A DNA stretch of 64,000 bases from Sporosarcina jiandibaonis (GCF_013184495.1 NZ_JAAOIY010000002.1:62001-126000); one strand, 5' to 3'; positions 9,252 through 19,162 are shown, numbered from the stretch's first letter. Notes: generated by a model from the sequence alone, not told the origin. Made by a program: numbers and translations.

Positions 9252-9536
9252 ATGAAAGTCTTTGTGGAACATGTTGACCCGTTTCTGATGCAGTTAGTTA
9301 TCATTCCTTTTATTGTTATTGGATTAGGGGTTTTATTGTCCGTCATCACTAAAAAAGTATTTGTTGGATCGATTGTGACGCTACTTCTTAATCTCTTATA
9401 TGAAGTATGGCACTTTAAACAATATTATCCTGATTTAGAACTTCAAGTGTCTTCTTGGAACATCATTTTTCCTGTAATCTCATTAATTATTTCTTGGTTG
9501 GCAGTTGGATTAAAAAAAGAAAAAATACAAAATTGA
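9252..9536 (+). CDS. Small membrane protein (DUF2651-like)
   Basis: 94 residues, three predicted transmembrane helices (about 12-35, 40-55, 72-88), lysine-rich at the C-terminus (KKEKIQN). It resembles small Bacillus proteins of the DUF2651 type in size and layout; that assignment is from general pattern only and the function is unknown. ATG at 9252 is 7 nt after GGAGG; an upstream in-frame start would translate the G-tract as glycines and is unlikely. Monocistronic, between a promoter with a G10 leader and a bidirectional terminator. Confidence 0.7.
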   Translation: MKVFVEHVDPFLMQLVIIPFIVIGLGVLLSVITKKVFVGSIVTLLLNLLYEVWHFKQYYPDLELQVSSWNIIFPVISLIISWLAVGLKKEKIQN

Positions 9537-9547
9537 ACTTCTAATTA

Positions 9548-9600
9548 AAAGAAATGCAGTTCCCACCCGGGAATCTTCCGGGGTTGGAACTGCTTTCTTT
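9548..9600. terminator. Bidirectional intrinsic terminator
   Basis: Long hairpin AAAGAAATGCAGTTCC / GGAACTGCTTTCTTT with a GC-rich upper stem CCCGG/CCGGGG. A-rich left and T-rich right flanks let it serve both the small membrane gene (+) and rluF (-), which converge here. Confidence 0.88.
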
Positions 9601-10303
9601 ATCGTTTCGGTTCATAATTCATCATTTTAAACATTTCATCCAGTTCGTCTTTCGTTAAATCGCGCCATTTTCCATTCGGTAAATTACCAAGATGGATGTT
9701 TAAGATTCGTGTGCGCTGCAGGCTTTTCACTGTGAAACCGAGTGCGGAACACATGCGGCGGATTTGGCGATTTAATCCTTGTGTGAGCGTGATGTTGAAT
9801 TTGCGAGGCCCGAGTTGTTTCACTTTGCACGGTTTTGTCGTTGTCCCGAGAATATCGACGCCAGACTCCATTTTTTGCACAAACTCTTTCGTAATCGGTT
9901 TGTCGACCGTGACGATATATTCTTTTTCATGACCATGCTCTTCGCGCAGTATTTCATTCACAATATCGCCGTCGTTTGTGAGTAGCAAGAGTCCATTCGA
10001 GTCTTTATCAAGTCTGCCGATATGAAATATGCGCAGTGGATGATTGACGAAATCGACGACATTGCCTTCAATATGGCGTTCTGTCGTGCTTGTGATGCCG
10101 ACGGGTTTATTCAGCGCGATATAGACGAGTTGTTCTTCGGTTTTTACTGGTTTTCCGTCTACGCGGACGTCGTCGCCTTCATTTACTCGGCTGCCAAGTT
10201 CGGCAGGTTGTCCGTTAATCGTGATACGCCCGTCTTCGATCCACTTATCGGCGCCACGTCTTGAGACAATTCCGGCTGAGCTTAAATATTTATTAATTCT
10301 CAT
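9599..10303 (-). CDS. rluF: 23S rRNA pseudouridine synthase RluF family
   Basis: 234 residues. An N-terminal S4 RNA-binding domain ([22 protein letters not shown]) precedes a RsuA/RluB/E/F-type synthase domain with the catalytic Asp in [18 protein letters not shown] and the [10 protein letters not shown] motif. It isomerises a uridine in 23S rRNA, by similarity position 2604. The second ATG (10301-10303) is chosen because AGGATG sits just upstream; an ATG three codons earlier is possible. Monocistronic; RluB/RluE-type specificity cannot be fully excluded. Confidence 0.88.
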   Translation of the reverse strand: MRINKYLSSAGIVSRRGADKWIEDGRITINGQPAELGSRVNEGDDVRVDGKPVKTEEQLVYIALNKPVGITSTTERHIEGNVVDFVNHPLRIFHIGRLDKDSNGLLLLTNDGDIVNEILREEHGHEKEYIVTVDKPITKEFVQKMESGVDILGTTTKPCKVKQLGPRKFNITLTQGLNRQIRRMCSALGFTVKSLQRTRILNIHLGNLPNGKWRDLTKDELDEMFKMMNYEPKR

Positions 10304-10429
10304 TGAAGTCATCCTGTCTGTTGGTGTGTATTACTCTTTATATCCAGTGTAAATGACGAATCGTTGGATATCAATTAATGGACTAGCGGCGGGGTTATTC
10401 CCATATTGAATTAATTTCCGGAAAAGTGG

Positions 10430-10458
10430 TTGACAATTCTGATTTCATGTATTATGCT
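10430..10458 (+). promoter_or_regulatory. Sigma-A promoter for the trp operon leader
   Basis: Perfect -35 TTGACA (10430-10435), 17-bp spacer, then TATGCT (10453-10458). The start is expected near 10465, at the head of the T-box leader. Confidence 0.75.
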
Positions 10459-10464
10459 TGTAAG

Positions 10465-10825
10465 AACTTTTTTGTTTCAAAGACGGGCAGGAGGTACCGA
10501 GAGCGGTGCCGCCCACGGAACAGATGAGCTGAGATGAGAAGAGCATAGCTGAGAAATTGTTGAATAAGAAGAGTAGCACGGGTGAGCGTTTGGCAGAGAA
10601 TCAGTGGGTGGTGGAAACTGATACGCGGCCTTTGTGAATGGACTTATGAGAGTCCTCTTGGAGAATTTTTCCAAGGGGGACGTCTATCCCGCGTTATGGG
10701 ATGTGCTTTCGTTTTATAAAAGCGCGCCAAGAGGAAGTAGAAATACTTCAACTAGAGGTGGCAACGCGGTTAAACCGTCCTCTGCAATCGGACTAATCTG
10801 TCCTTTTGCAGGGGGCTTTTTTTAT
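10465..10825 (+). promoter_or_regulatory. T-box riboswitch (tRNA-Trp) upstream of trpE
   Basis: The ~360-nt leader ends in a T-box antiterminator sequence AGGTGGCAACGCGG (bulge TGGC at 10759-10762), followed by terminator stem CCTCTGCA / TTGCAGGGGG and a T7 run (10777-10823). The candidate specifier is TGG (Trp) at 10639-10641 in GAATGGAC, and TGGC is complementary to a tRNA 3' end with discriminator G73, as expected for tRNA-Trp. Uncharged tRNA-Trp should stabilise the antiterminator and switch trpEDCFBA on. The leader explains the 548-bp gap between rluF and trpE; a short open frame across it (10634-10855) is not considered a gene. Confidence 0.92.
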
Positions 10826-10851
10826 TTCAATGAAAAACGAGGAGTGATGAG

Positions 10852-12228
10852 ATGACAATGAAAACAAAAAGCTTACGGACGACGATAAAGAAACTGAATG
10901 GCGATTCGCTCACGCCGATTTTAATCTTCAGGCGACTGCAAGGGAAGCAGAAGTTTTTACTAGAAAGTTCATCCATTCAGAAAGGCTCTGGACGATATTC
11001 GTTTATAGGAATGAACCCGGTGAAAGCGTACCGGGGCCAAGATGGTCAAATCGAGGAGTTGGATTATACAAACGGGCGGGCTTACAAGCATGAAGGCGAC
11101 TTATATAAATTATTAAAGAGACTGATGCCGCGAATTACGGATGATGTGAATTATCCATTCACAGGCGGCGCGGTTGGGTATGTCGGTTACGGAGCTGCAC
11201 GAAATGGCAAAGTGCGTGGAGCAGACGACTTAGAAATGCCGGATGTCTACTTCAATATTTACGATACCGTCATTATTTACGACCACAAATTTCATGAAGT
11301 GACTTTGTTGCATACAGAAATCAACCCGGTGTACGGCGAGCCGAATTTAGAGGCGTTGGAAGATATGATTTTAAATGGCGTTACTGAAAAGGAAGCGGCT
11401 GTAAGCATGTCTCCTTATCGATGCGGAATTACGCAACAACAATTCGAAGAACAAGTGCGCGAAGCAATTTCCTTTATTGAAAAAGGTGTGGCCGAGCAAA
11501 TCGTGATATCGCGCAGGTTGGAAGCGGATATTCAAGGCGACTCATTCGCGCTTTATCGCAAATTGCGGAAAAGCAATCCGTCTCCCTATATGTATTACAT
11601 GGAATTCGAGGATCATACCGTTATCGGAACGTCTCCCGAGAGTCTTGTGAAAGTAACAGGAGACACGGTGATGGTTAATCCGATAGCTGGAACGCGGCGG
11701 CGCGGTAAAGATCAAGCAGAAGATCTCGCGCTAGAAGAGGAATTGCGGAAAGACCCGAAAGAACTTGCAGAGCACGATATGCTTGTTGAATTAAGTAAAA
11801 AAGAAATGAATGAGATGTGCATTCCAGAAACCGTCCGCGTGTCGAACTATATGGAAACGGTCCGCTATGAACATGTGATACACCTCGTTTCAGAAATTGA
11901 AGGAACATTGTCTCACGGGTTGCATGCGCTTGACGCACTTAAAGCGAGTTCACCGGCTGGCACGGTGACAGGTTCACCCAAATCAGTGGCGATGGATATT
12001 ATTGACCAGTTGGAAGAACAGCATCGCGGCATATACGGCGGCGCGATTGGTTATATCGGCTTGAACGGCAATATCGACTTTGCATTAACGATTCGCACGA
12101 TGTTGATAAAAGGTGAAAAAGCCTATGTTCAAGCGGGTGCCGGCATTGTGCAGGCATCCAACCCGACAGATGAATACTTGGAAACTGTGAATAAAGCAAA
12201 ATCATTACTAGAGGTTATTCAAGGATGA
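10852..12228 (+). CDS. trpE: Anthranilate synthase component I TrpE
   Basis: 458 residues; converts chorismate plus ammonia (or glutamine with a partner subunit) to anthranilate, the first step of tryptophan synthesis. The N-terminal feedback site LLESS (in KFLLESSSIQKGSGRYSF) and the C-terminal chorismate-binding motifs (NPIAGTRRRGKD, SPAGTVTGSPK, YGGAIGYIG, AGAGIV) are present. ATG 10852 has GAGGAG 8 nt upstream. First gene of trpEDCFBA under the T-box. No trpG amidotransferase follows, so the glutaminase subunit must come from elsewhere, as in Bacillus where pabA/trpG lies in the folate operon. Confidence 0.96.
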   Translation: MTMKTKSLRTTIKKLNGDSLTPILIFRRLQGKQKFLLESSSIQKGSGRYSFIGMNPVKAYRGQDGQIEELDYTNGRAYKHEGDLYKLLKRLMPRITDDVNYPFTGGAVGYVGYGAARNGKVRGADDLEMPDVYFNIYDTVIIYDHKFHEVTLLHTEINPVYGEPNLEALEDMILNGVTEKEAAVSMSPYRCGITQQQFEEQVREAISFIEKGVAEQIVISRRLEADIQGDSFALYRKLRKSNPSPYMYYMEFEDHTVIGTSPESLVKVTGDTVMVNPIAGTRRRGKDQAEDLALEEELRKDPKELAEHDMLVELSKKEMNEMCIPETVRVSNYMETVRYEHVIHLVSEIEGTLSHGLHALDALKASSPAGTVTGSPKSVAMDIIDQLEEQHRGIYGGAIGYIGLNGNIDFALTIRTMLIKGEKAYVQAGAGIVQASNPTDEYLETVNKAKSLLEVIQG

Positions 12229-12256
12229 TTGAAAATTGAGACGGGGAGAGATGAGC

Positions 12257-13291
12257 ATGGAAAAGCATTTGAAACTAGTTGAGCAGAATCAGCATTTGCC
12301 ATATGAAGAAATGAAAGAGGCGGCACAGTTATTATTTGATGAAAATACGCCGAAAGAGGACATCAAGAAGTTCTTGGTCGCATTATCGGCAAAAGGGGAA
12401 ACGGCTCATGAAGTGGCTGCTCTCGCATCCGTCATGCGATCATTTGCGATTGATTTGAACGTAGAAAAGGGTTCTTATATGGATAATTGCGGGACGGGCG
12501 GCGACGGTGTCAACAGCTTTAATATCAGCACGACAGCGGCTTTCGTTTTAGCGGGTGCTGGCGCATCGGTCGCGAAACACGGAAATCGGAAAATTTCGAG
12601 CGCCGCTGGCAGTCAAGACGTGCTCGATGCACTCGGGATTCATACGAATTTCAGCCCGGAAGAAATGGGGGAGTTGCTTCGACGAGAAGGGGTTTCCTTT
12701 CTGTTCGCTCCGAATGTGCATCCGAGAATGAAGCGAATTGGGGAAGTGCGCAGTGAAATTGGAAAAGCGACGATATTCAATCTCGTCGGACCGTTAACTA
12801 ACCCGCTTCAATTGCACACGCAGTTTACAGGAATAAGTCGACCCGATTTCATCATGGAATATGCATCCGTTCTTCAAATGCTAGGGCGCGAACGGGCGAT
12901 TGTCGTATCGGGTGCTGGCGGGATGGATGAAGCTTCGCTGGCAGGCCAAAACGCATTTGTATTGCTAGATCAAGGAGATTTAATTCCATTTTCGCTTACG
13001 CCGGATGATGTTGGTTTGCAAGCGGCAGATTTATCAGCAATCCGCGGAGGAACACCAGTCGAAAATGCAGAAATCACTCGTTCTGTTCTTGGCGGGGAAC
13101 GCGGTCCGCGTTTCGACACCGTTGTTTTTAATGCAGGAATAGGCTTGTTTGCGAACGGGCAAGCGGGAACGATACAAGAAGGCGTTAAACTGGCGACGGA
13201 TAGTATTTTATCGGGCCGCGCATTAGAAAAGTTGGAAGCAGTGATTGCGTTCAGTGAAAAGATCGGTCAGAAGGAGGAGCTGGTCATATGA
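12257..13291 (+). CDS. trpD: Anthranilate phosphoribosyltransferase TrpD
   Basis: 344 residues; joins anthranilate to PRPP. The PRPP-binding motif DNCGTGGDG, the KHGNRKISS anthranilate-site segment and VGPLTNP are visible. The usual KHGNRSVSS-type loop reads NRKISSAAGSQD here, a modest variant. The ATG at 12257 has GGGGAG 8 nt upstream; ATG 12251 and TTG 12236 are poorer. The 3' end overlaps trpC by 4 bp (ATGA). Confidence 0.95.
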   Translation: MEKHLKLVEQNQHLPYEEMKEAAQLLFDENTPKEDIKKFLVALSAKGETAHEVAALASVMRSFAIDLNVEKGSYMDNCGTGGDGVNSFNISTTAAFVLAGAGASVAKHGNRKISSAAGSQDVLDALGIHTNFSPEEMGELLRREGVSFLFAPNVHPRMKRIGEVRSEIGKATIFNLVGPLTNPLQLHTQFTGISRPDFIMEYASVLQMLGRERAIVVSGAGGMDEASLAGQNAFVLLDQGDLIPFSLTPDDVGLQAADLSAIRGGTPVENAEITRSVLGGERGPRFDTVVFNAGIGLFANGQAGTIQEGVKLATDSILSGRALEKLEAVIAFSEKIGQKEELVI

Positions 13292-14076
13292 CGATATTAG
13301 ACAAGATTCTACGGGAGAAACGAATTGAAGTGGAAGCTTTGCTCGCCGAGGAAATGATCGCGGTTAAAAGTGGGAAAACCCGCCCTTCTTTATTCGAAAA
13401 ATTGCACAAAGCTGAAAAGTTGCAAGTCATTGCGGAGATGAAGCGGGCGTCGCCTTCCAAGGGGTTAATTGCAGAAGGCGCGGATCCTGTTACGCAAGCT
13501 GAAAATTATAGCGAAGCCGGCGTCGCATGCATTTCAGTATTGACAGATGCACCTTTTTTCCAAGGGTCATTTGGTGATTTGGAAGCTGTTGCGGCTGCTG
13601 TTTCAACGCCGCTCTTATGCAAGGATTTTATCATTCATAAAGTGCAAATCGATAAAGCGAGAAGTGCGGGGGCGTCTGTTATATTGCTGATCGTTTCAGC
13701 CTTGGAGACTAAAGAGCTTGCAGAACTTTATTCGTATGCAACGGGGTCAGGGCTTGAAGTACTCGTCGAAGTGCATGACGTCGAAGAACTGAAATCAGCG
13801 CTGGAAATCGATGCAAAATTAATTGGCGTGAATAACCGTGATCTTAGAACGTTTGAAGTGGATCTTGCGAGGACGGAGGAAGTGGCGGCGCATTTCCCGT
13901 TTGACGAAGAACGGGTGTTGATCAGCGAGAGTGGTTTAGTCGGGCGAGATGACGCGGTTCGGGTTGCAGAAGCCGGCGCGAACGGGGTGCTCGTCGGTGA
14001 ATCCTTGATGCGAAGCGGTTCCGTTATTGAAGCAATTGAAGCATTGCAAGTTCCGCTCGGGAGGGCTGTCCGATGA
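13288..14076 (+). CDS. trpC: Indole-3-glycerol phosphate synthase TrpC
   Basis: 262-residue TIM-barrel enzyme that decarboxylates and cyclises CdRP to indole-3-glycerol phosphate. Motifs include VIAEMKRASPSKG (catalytic Lys/Glu strand), LCKDFIIHKVQI, GVNNRDLRTFEVDL and ISESGLV. Its length is standard for a monofunctional TrpC, not fused to TrpF. It overlaps trpD and trpF by 4 bp each, indicating tight translational coupling. Confidence 0.96.
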   Translation: MTILDKILREKRIEVEALLAEEMIAVKSGKTRPSLFEKLHKAEKLQVIAEMKRASPSKGLIAEGADPVTQAENYSEAGVACISVLTDAPFFQGSFGDLEAVAAAVSTPLLCKDFIIHKVQIDKARSAGASVILLIVSALETKELAELYSYATGSGLEVLVEVHDVEELKSALEIDAKLIGVNNRDLRTFEVDLARTEEVAAHFPFDEERVLISESGLVGRDDAVRVAEAGANGVLVGESLMRSGSVIEAIEALQVPLGRAVR

Positions 14077-14690
14077 CGAAGGTGAAAATATGCGGGCTAA
14101 TGGAACGTGAACATGTGAACGCCGCGGTAGATGCCGGTGCGGATGCGATTGGTTTTGTTTTTGCGCCAAGCAGTCGGAGAGTAACCGTTGAACAGGCACA
14201 AGAACTGGCAAGAGAAATACCGGATAATGTGCTTAAAATCGGTGTTTTTGTCAATGAAACACAGGAGGAAATTACACGTATTTTCAAGGCGGTTCCCCTT
14301 GATTACGTGCAATTTCATGGGGATGAAGATGCAGATTTTATTAGAAAAATGCAGTTGCCTTCGATTAAAGCGTTATCCGTGAAAAGTACCGATAATGTAA
14401 AAGAGGCATCAGAATACGAGACGAATTATTACTTATTTGATGCGCCGGGCACGGTTTATAAAGGCGGGAGCGGGGTCACGTTCGATTGGGAGTTGCTAAA
14501 AGCTGCAGAAATTCCCGCTGAGAAAATAATTCTTGCGGGCGGATTAAACATCGGCAATGTAAAAGAGGCTGTTCAGAGAGTTCGTCCTTTTATGGTGGAT
14601 GTATCAAGTGGCGTAGAACGAGGTAAACGAAAAGATAAAGGATTAATACAGGAATTTATACAGGCAGTTAAAGAAGGAGTGCGATTCTGA
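14073..14690 (+). CDS. trpF: Phosphoribosylanthranilate isomerase TrpF
   Basis: 205 residues; carries out the Amadori rearrangement of PRA to CdRP. The catalytic Cys lies in the opening KICGL motif and the Asp in the FDAPG loop; GGLNIGNV and VDVSSGVE form the C-terminal phosphate site. Overlaps trpC by 4 bp and shares its last base with the trpB ATG. Confidence 0.95.
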   Translation: MTKVKICGLMEREHVNAAVDAGADAIGFVFAPSSRRVTVEQAQELAREIPDNVLKIGVFVNETQEEITRIFKAVPLDYVQFHGDEDADFIRKMQLPSIKALSVKSTDNVKEASEYETNYYLFDAPGTVYKGGSGVTFDWELLKAAEIPAEKIILAGGLNIGNVKEAVQRVRPFMVDVSSGVERGKRKDKGLIQEFIQAVKEGVRF

Positions 14691-15886
14691 TGGTTAAAGA
14701 GCAAACAAGGTCTGGACGATACGGGAAATTCGGCGGGCAATACGTGCCAGAGACGTTAATGACCGCATTGATTGAATTGGAGAAGGCTTATGACTTGGCA
14801 ATCGAAAATCCGGAGTTTCTGGCCGAAGTCGCTTATTATTTAAAAGATTTTGTCGGGCGCGAAACGCCGCTCTATTTTGCGGAAAGACTCACGAAACATG
14901 CGGGCGGCGCGAAGATTTATTTGAAACGGGAGGATTTGAACCATACGGGTGCTCATAAGATCAACAACACTGTCGGCCAAGCCCTACTTGCAGTGCGCAT
15001 GGGGAAGAAGAAAATTGTCGCAGAGACGGGTGCAGGTCAGCACGGCGTTGCAACGGCAACTGTCTGCGCGTTGTTCGGACTTGAGTGCACGATTTTCATG
15101 GGCAAAGAAGACATTCGCCGACAGGAATTGAACGTTTTCCGGATGGAGCTGCTCGGTGCCACTGTAAAATCCGTTGATAAAGGCGCGGGCACGTTGAAAG
15201 ATGCGGTCAATGAAGCGCTTCGCTATTGGGTGACGAATGTCGAAGATACGCATTATATTTTAGGTTCTGCATTGGGTCCGCATCCGTTTCCTGAAATTGT
15301 CCGCGACTTCCAACGGGTGATTGGCGATGAAACGAAAGCGCAAATTTTGGAGAAAGAAGGGCGATTGCCTGATGCGGTGGTCGCTTGCGTAGGGGGCGGA
15401 AGCAACTCGATTGGCATGTTTTATCCGTTTGTCGAAGATGAAAATGTGAAATTATTCGGTGTCGAGGCGGCAGGCAGCGGAATTGCGACCGGTCTTCATT
15501 CGGCAGCGGTTGCCGGTGGAAAAGAAGGCGTATTGCACGGTGCCTATATGTATGTGTTGCAAGATGAGGATGGGTTGATACAAGAAGCGCATTCGATTTC
15601 GGCGGGTTTGGATTATCCCGCGATTGGCCCCGAACATTGTCATTTACATGAAAGCGGTCGGGCTGCGTATACATCGATAACAGATGAAGGCGCACTTGAA
15701 GCGCTTCAGTTGCTGTCGCAAACGGAAGGGATTATTCCGGCGTTAGAAAGTTCTCATGCTGTGCAATATGCGGTGGAACTTGCTGCGGACATGAGTAAAG
15801 AAGAAATTATTGTCGTCTGTTTATCAGGACGCGGCGATAAAGACGTAGAAACTGTAAAGGCGGCACTTGGAGGGGATAAGTCATGA
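14690..15886 (+). CDS. trpB: Tryptophan synthase beta chain TrpB
   Basis: 398-residue PLP enzyme that condenses indole with serine. The PLP lysine sits in the motif HTGAHKINN, the phosphate loop is GGGSNSIG and the substrate loop is ETGAGQHG; this is the standard TrpB1 length. Translation restarts within TGATG at the trpF stop (1-bp overlap) and a 4-bp overlap links it to trpA, as expected for the alpha2beta2 complex. Confidence 0.97.
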   Translation: MVKEQTRSGRYGKFGGQYVPETLMTALIELEKAYDLAIENPEFLAEVAYYLKDFVGRETPLYFAERLTKHAGGAKIYLKREDLNHTGAHKINNTVGQALLAVRMGKKKIVAETGAGQHGVATATVCALFGLECTIFMGKEDIRRQELNVFRMELLGATVKSVDKGAGTLKDAVNEALRYWVTNVEDTHYILGSALGPHPFPEIVRDFQRVIGDETKAQILEKEGRLPDAVVACVGGGSNSIGMFYPFVEDENVKLFGVEAAGSGIATGLHSAAVAGGKEGVLHGAYMYVLQDEDGLIQEAHSISAGLDYPAIGPEHCHLHESGRAAYTSITDEGALEALQLLSQTEGIIPALESSHAVQYAVELAADMSKEEIIVVCLSGRGDKDVETVKAALGGDKS

Positions 15887-16674
15887 CGAAAAAGCAAATA
15901 ACAGAGGCGATTCAAGCATGCAACAGACGTGGGGATAAAGCGTTTGTTCCTTATATCATGGCGGGCGATGGCGGTATTGAAAAATTGAGAGAAACGATTT
16001 TATTTCTCCAGAAAATCGGAGTGACTGCAATCGAGCTCGGTATCCCGTTTTCCGATCCTGTGGCAGATGGCCCAATCATTCAGGAAGCCGGTGAACGTGC
16101 GCTTGCGAAAGGGGTTACGCTTCGTCTAGTCGTAGAAACGGTGGCTTCTTTCAAAGATGAAGTGAAGGTGCCGATTATCTTAATGACGTATTTGAACCCG
16201 ATTATTCAGTACGGCATCGAGGAATTTGCAGACGACTGTCGAAACAGCGGAATTAGCGGGTTGATTATCCCGGATTTGCCTTACGAAGAAGTAGATTTGG
16301 TTCGCGATGCGTTGACGAATGCGGATATTGCACTCATCCCGCTTGTCTCGTTGACGAGTCCGCCTGAGCGGATCGAAAAAATAACGGCTGCGGGCGAAGG
16401 CTTCATTTATGCCGTGACCGTGAATGGGATAACGGGCGTTCGGGATGGGTTTGAAGGGCAACTGGAAGAACATCTGCAAAAGTTGAAAGCTGTCAGTTCT
16501 GTTCCTGTTCTTGCGGGTTTTGGAATATCGACAACGGAACAAGTCGAGTTGATCGGAAGTTTTGCAGATGGCGTAATTGTCGGAAGTGCAATCGTAACCG
16601 CTCTTCACGACGGAGATTTGAAAACTGTCGAAAAACTCGTTAACGCATCGAAAAATAAAATTCCTACCATATAA
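15883..16674 (+). CDS. trpA: Tryptophan synthase alpha chain TrpA
   Basis: 263-residue TIM barrel that cleaves indole-3-glycerol phosphate and channels indole to TrpB. The catalytic Glu is in [14 protein letters not shown], and the Asp-containing loop and GFGIST / GVIVGSAIV phosphate-binding motifs are present. Last gene of trpEDCFBA; no clear terminator was seen in the 106 bp before the next gene. Confidence 0.96.
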   Translation: MTKKQITEAIQACNRRGDKAFVPYIMAGDGGIEKLRETILFLQKIGVTAIELGIPFSDPVADGPIIQEAGERALAKGVTLRLVVETVASFKDEVKVPIILMTYLNPIIQYGIEEFADDCRNSGISGLIIPDLPYEEVDLVRDALTNADIALIPLVSLTSPPERIEKITAAGEGFIYAVTVNGITGVRDGFEGQLEEHLQKLKAVSSVPVLAGFGISTTEQVELIGSFADGVIVGSAIVTALHDGDLKTVEKLVNASKNKIPTI

Positions 16675-16780
16675 TAGCGCTTTCACATGCTAAAGAATAA
16701 CAGTGAATATTTAATTCATTTGTAAATTATTGAAACCTTTCCCGAGTCAATTCGTACAGATATAGTAAGGGGTGGGTAAT

Positions 16781-17755
16781 TTGGATACGAATGCGATTAG
16801 GCGAGACGTTGAAATGACGTATGAAAAAGTAAAGTCATTGGCTGGTTGGACAGTCGATCGAAATGTTGTGTTGACAATTACTTCGTACTACGTCACTTCG
16901 GAGCGTGAGTTTGATGCGGAGAGCTTGAGCCGCTCAATGGATGCGATAAAACAAAAAGCGGGTTGGTTCTCGCCTTTGCGAGGAAATCTCTTGCCAATGA
17001 TGGCTGCATTTCTCGATCAACCTGGCGTTAACATCGAAGAAGAAGTTATTCGCTTATTCGAAAAACAACGCATACTACGGACTTTCGGTTTTCGGAATAC
17101 AATCCATTCCTATTTAGCGGCACTCTTTATGACAAACGATAAAGAATCCTATGACACTGAAGCCCGGCTTGCAAAAGCTCTATTTGCCGAAATGAAAAAA
17201 CATCATTTCTTTTTAACGTCTGATGATGATTATACGTATGCTGTTTTGTTGGCGAAAAGAGGATTCAATCCAGTAACGCAAGCAAAATCGATGCGTATGT
17301 ACTATGATGCGCTTCGCAAGGAAAAGTTCCGCGCGGGCAATGAACTACAATGGTTATCGCAAGTAATGACTTATTTGAACGAAGATTTCAACCCTTCGCT
17401 AATTACGAAAGCAACAGAAATTCACCATTACTTTGCAGGGGAAACGAAAGTACGGCCGATTCACTATCCGCTCATTGGATTTCTGACAATATTTAACGTG
17501 TCAAATCACGAACTGCGAAAAATTGTCGAGTTAACATTTGCGCTTGAAGAATCAAGTCCGCTGAAATGGAAAAAAGATATGGCGCTTTCTCTGGGTATTG
17601 GTTATGTAATTCATGAATTGGTAGGTAATGCAGAAGAAGCGATTATGAGTCTAGCGACGTCCGTAGAACTTCTGATTCAAGCCCAACAGGCAGTGATGGC
17701 GGTGACAATAGCGGCGATGGCGGCTTCCTCCACAGCAAACTCATCAAATTCTTAG
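16781..17755 (+). CDS. DUF4003 family protein, function unknown
   Basis: About 324 residues, soluble and largely helical, matching the pattern of Bacillales DUF4003 proteins (WFSPLRGNLLPMMAAFLD, FGFRNTIHSYLAALFM, FFLTSDDDYTYAVLLAKRG). No catalytic motif is evident. The C-terminus is Ala/Ser-rich and degenerate. The start is uncertain: TTG 16781 follows AAGGGGTGG at a good distance, while a GTG at 16772 overlaps that site. It follows trpA without a visible terminator but is probably separately expressed; a terminator closes it at 17.86 kb. Confidence 0.75.
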   Translation: MDTNAIRRDVEMTYEKVKSLAGWTVDRNVVLTITSYYVTSEREFDAESLSRSMDAIKQKAGWFSPLRGNLLPMMAAFLDQPGVNIEEEVIRLFEKQRILRTFGFRNTIHSYLAALFMTNDKESYDTEARLAKALFAEMKKHHFFLTSDDDYTYAVLLAKRGFNPVTQAKSMRMYYDALRKEKFRAGNELQWLSQVMTYLNEDFNPSLITKATEIHHYFAGETKVRPIHYPLIGFLTIFNVSNHELRKIVELTFALEESSPLKWKKDMALSLGIGYVIHELVGNAEEAIMSLATSVELLIQAQQAVMAVTIAAMAASSTANSSNS

Positions 17756-17855
17756 TTTATGGAGAATTAGTTCTACATAAGCGTTTTGCTGCTTGTGACA
17801 TTGGTATGCTAAGTTGAAATTTTTTAAATAATTCCTTGAATTTCTTAGAGTATAA

Positions 17856-17890
17856 GGTCCTGCTATTTTACAGCAGGGCTTCTTTTTCTT
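17856..17890 (+). terminator. Intrinsic terminator after the DUF4003 gene
   Basis: Stem CCTGCT / AGCAGG with loop ATTTTAC, followed by a T-rich tail. It lies in the 381-bp gap before the peptide transporter operon; the rest of that gap is AT-rich promoter DNA with nothing else recognised. Confidence 0.8.
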
Positions 17891-18038
17891 GCGAAAAAAT
17901 AAGGAAAAATAAATTATTTCTAAATAAAGTTTTTTTGCATTTATAAAAAACTTCTTAGAAATGTACTTAAATCAGCATTTGTAACTCTACTGTCATAAAA
18001 AAAATTATTGTAACACTATGAATTTAAAAAAAACGCAG

Positions 18039-18067
18039 TTGTAAACTTCTATTTTCTGTAGTATATT
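18039..18067 (+). promoter_or_regulatory. Probable promoter of the oligopeptide transporter operon
   Basis: TTGTAA (18039-18044), 17-bp spacer, TATATT (18062-18067), about 70 nt before the first ATPase gene. It lies in a strongly AT-rich region. Confidence 0.6.
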
Positions 18068-18136
18068 AGTGCAAGAAGTTAGAAATCTGAAAATTAGATA
18101 TTTGCTTGAACTAGTTTAAGTTAGGAGGAATTTTTC

Positions 18137-19162
18137 TTGGGAAACACTGTATTGGAAATTGAAAATCTCCGCACGTCGTTTAGCATCAAGGGAAAATACT
18201 ACGCTGCGGTAGATGATGTTTCCTTGAAAATCCACGAGAATGAAGTGCTCGCCATCGTAGGAGAATCAGGTTGTGGGAAAAGTGCTTTAGCCCTATCTAT
18301 CATAGGACTTCATGATGCTAGAGTTACAAAACTTGAAGGTCAGGTTAACTTTAAGGGGCAAAATCTTCTTAACTTATCACGTGCCAGACTTAATAAAATT
18401 CGCGGAAAAGATATGGGAATGATATTCCAAGATCCGATGACGGCGCTAAACCCGCTTTCAACGATTGGGTCGCAAATCACGGAGCCGATGAAATATCACC
18501 TTAAGTTGTCGCAGGCGGACATGAAAAAGCGCACTCTGGAACTACTTCGCAGAGTAGGCATAAAGAATGAAAATCGTGTCTATTCGCAATATCCGCATGA
18601 ATTATCGGGTGGAATGAGACAGCGTGTTGTTATTGCGGTTGCGCTTGCATGCGATCCAATTCTATTAATTGCCGATGAACCGACAACTGCTCTGGACGTT
18701 ACAATCCAAGCACAAATTATGGACTTGATGAAGGAATTACAAGCCCAGATGAAATCGGGAATAGTTCTAATTACTCATGACCTCGGCGTCGTTGCAGAAA
18801 TGGCCGATCGAGTCGCTGTTATGTATGCAGGGCAAATTGTGGAACTTGCGGGAGTAAATGAAATGTTTAAGAATCCATTACATCCTTATACCCGTTCTTT
18901 ACTCAGTTCTATCCCGTCGAATATGCCAGACAAAGGAAGACTTCATGTAATTCAAGGTATTGTTCCGTCACTGCAAAACCTAGACCGAGAAGGTTGTCGC
19001 TTTGCCCCGAGAATTCCTTGGATTCCACAGGAGGATCATGAGAAAGATCCTGTTTTACACGAAGTAGAACCAGGGCATTTTGTACGATGCACTTGCTACA
19101 AAAACTTCCATCTTCAAACGGAAGAGTCAGGAGTAGAAAAACATGTCTTTACTAAAAGTTAA
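18137..19162 (+). CDS. Oligopeptide/dipeptide ABC transporter ATPase, OppD/DppD family
   Basis: 341 residues. Walker A GESGCGKSA, Q-loop IFQDPMTALNP, signature LSGGM, Walker B LLIADEPTTALD and H-loop ITHDL are present, followed by the oligopeptide-transporter C-terminal region (HPYTRSLLSSIP) with a Cys-containing tail (GCRFAPR, RCTCY) that in this family can hold an iron-sulfur cluster. TTG start, 8 nt after AGGAGG. First gene of a five-gene importer in the order ATPase-ATPase-permease-permease-binding protein. Confidence 0.92.
   Translation: MGNTVLEIENLRTSFSIKGKYYAAVDDVSLKIHENEVLAIVGESGCGKSALALSIIGLHDARVTKLEGQVNFKGQNLLNLSRARLNKIRGKDMGMIFQDPMTALNPLSTIGSQITEPMKYHLKLSQADMKKRTLELLRRVGIKNENRVYSQYPHELSGGMRQRVVIAVALACDPILLIADEPTTALDVTIQAQIMDLMKELQAQMKSGIVLITHDLGVVAEMADRVAVMYAGQIVELAGVNEMFKNPLHPYTRSLLSSIPSNMPDKGRLHVIQGIVPSLQNLDREGCRFAPRIPWIPQEDHEKDPVLHEVEPGHFVRCTCYKNFHLQTEESGVEKHVFTKS

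Noticed and set aside
10634..10855. 73-codon frame across the trp leader
   Set aside because: It lies entirely in the T-box specifier-to-terminator region, whose RNA structure explains the sequence.
13936..14211. Antisense frames across the trpC/trpF junction
   Set aside because: Both sense genes are firmly identified with 4-bp overlap; the antisense frames lack any signal.
15207..15695. 162-codon frame antisense to trpB
   Set aside because: Composition and frame follow the codon bias of trpB on the other strand; no start signal.
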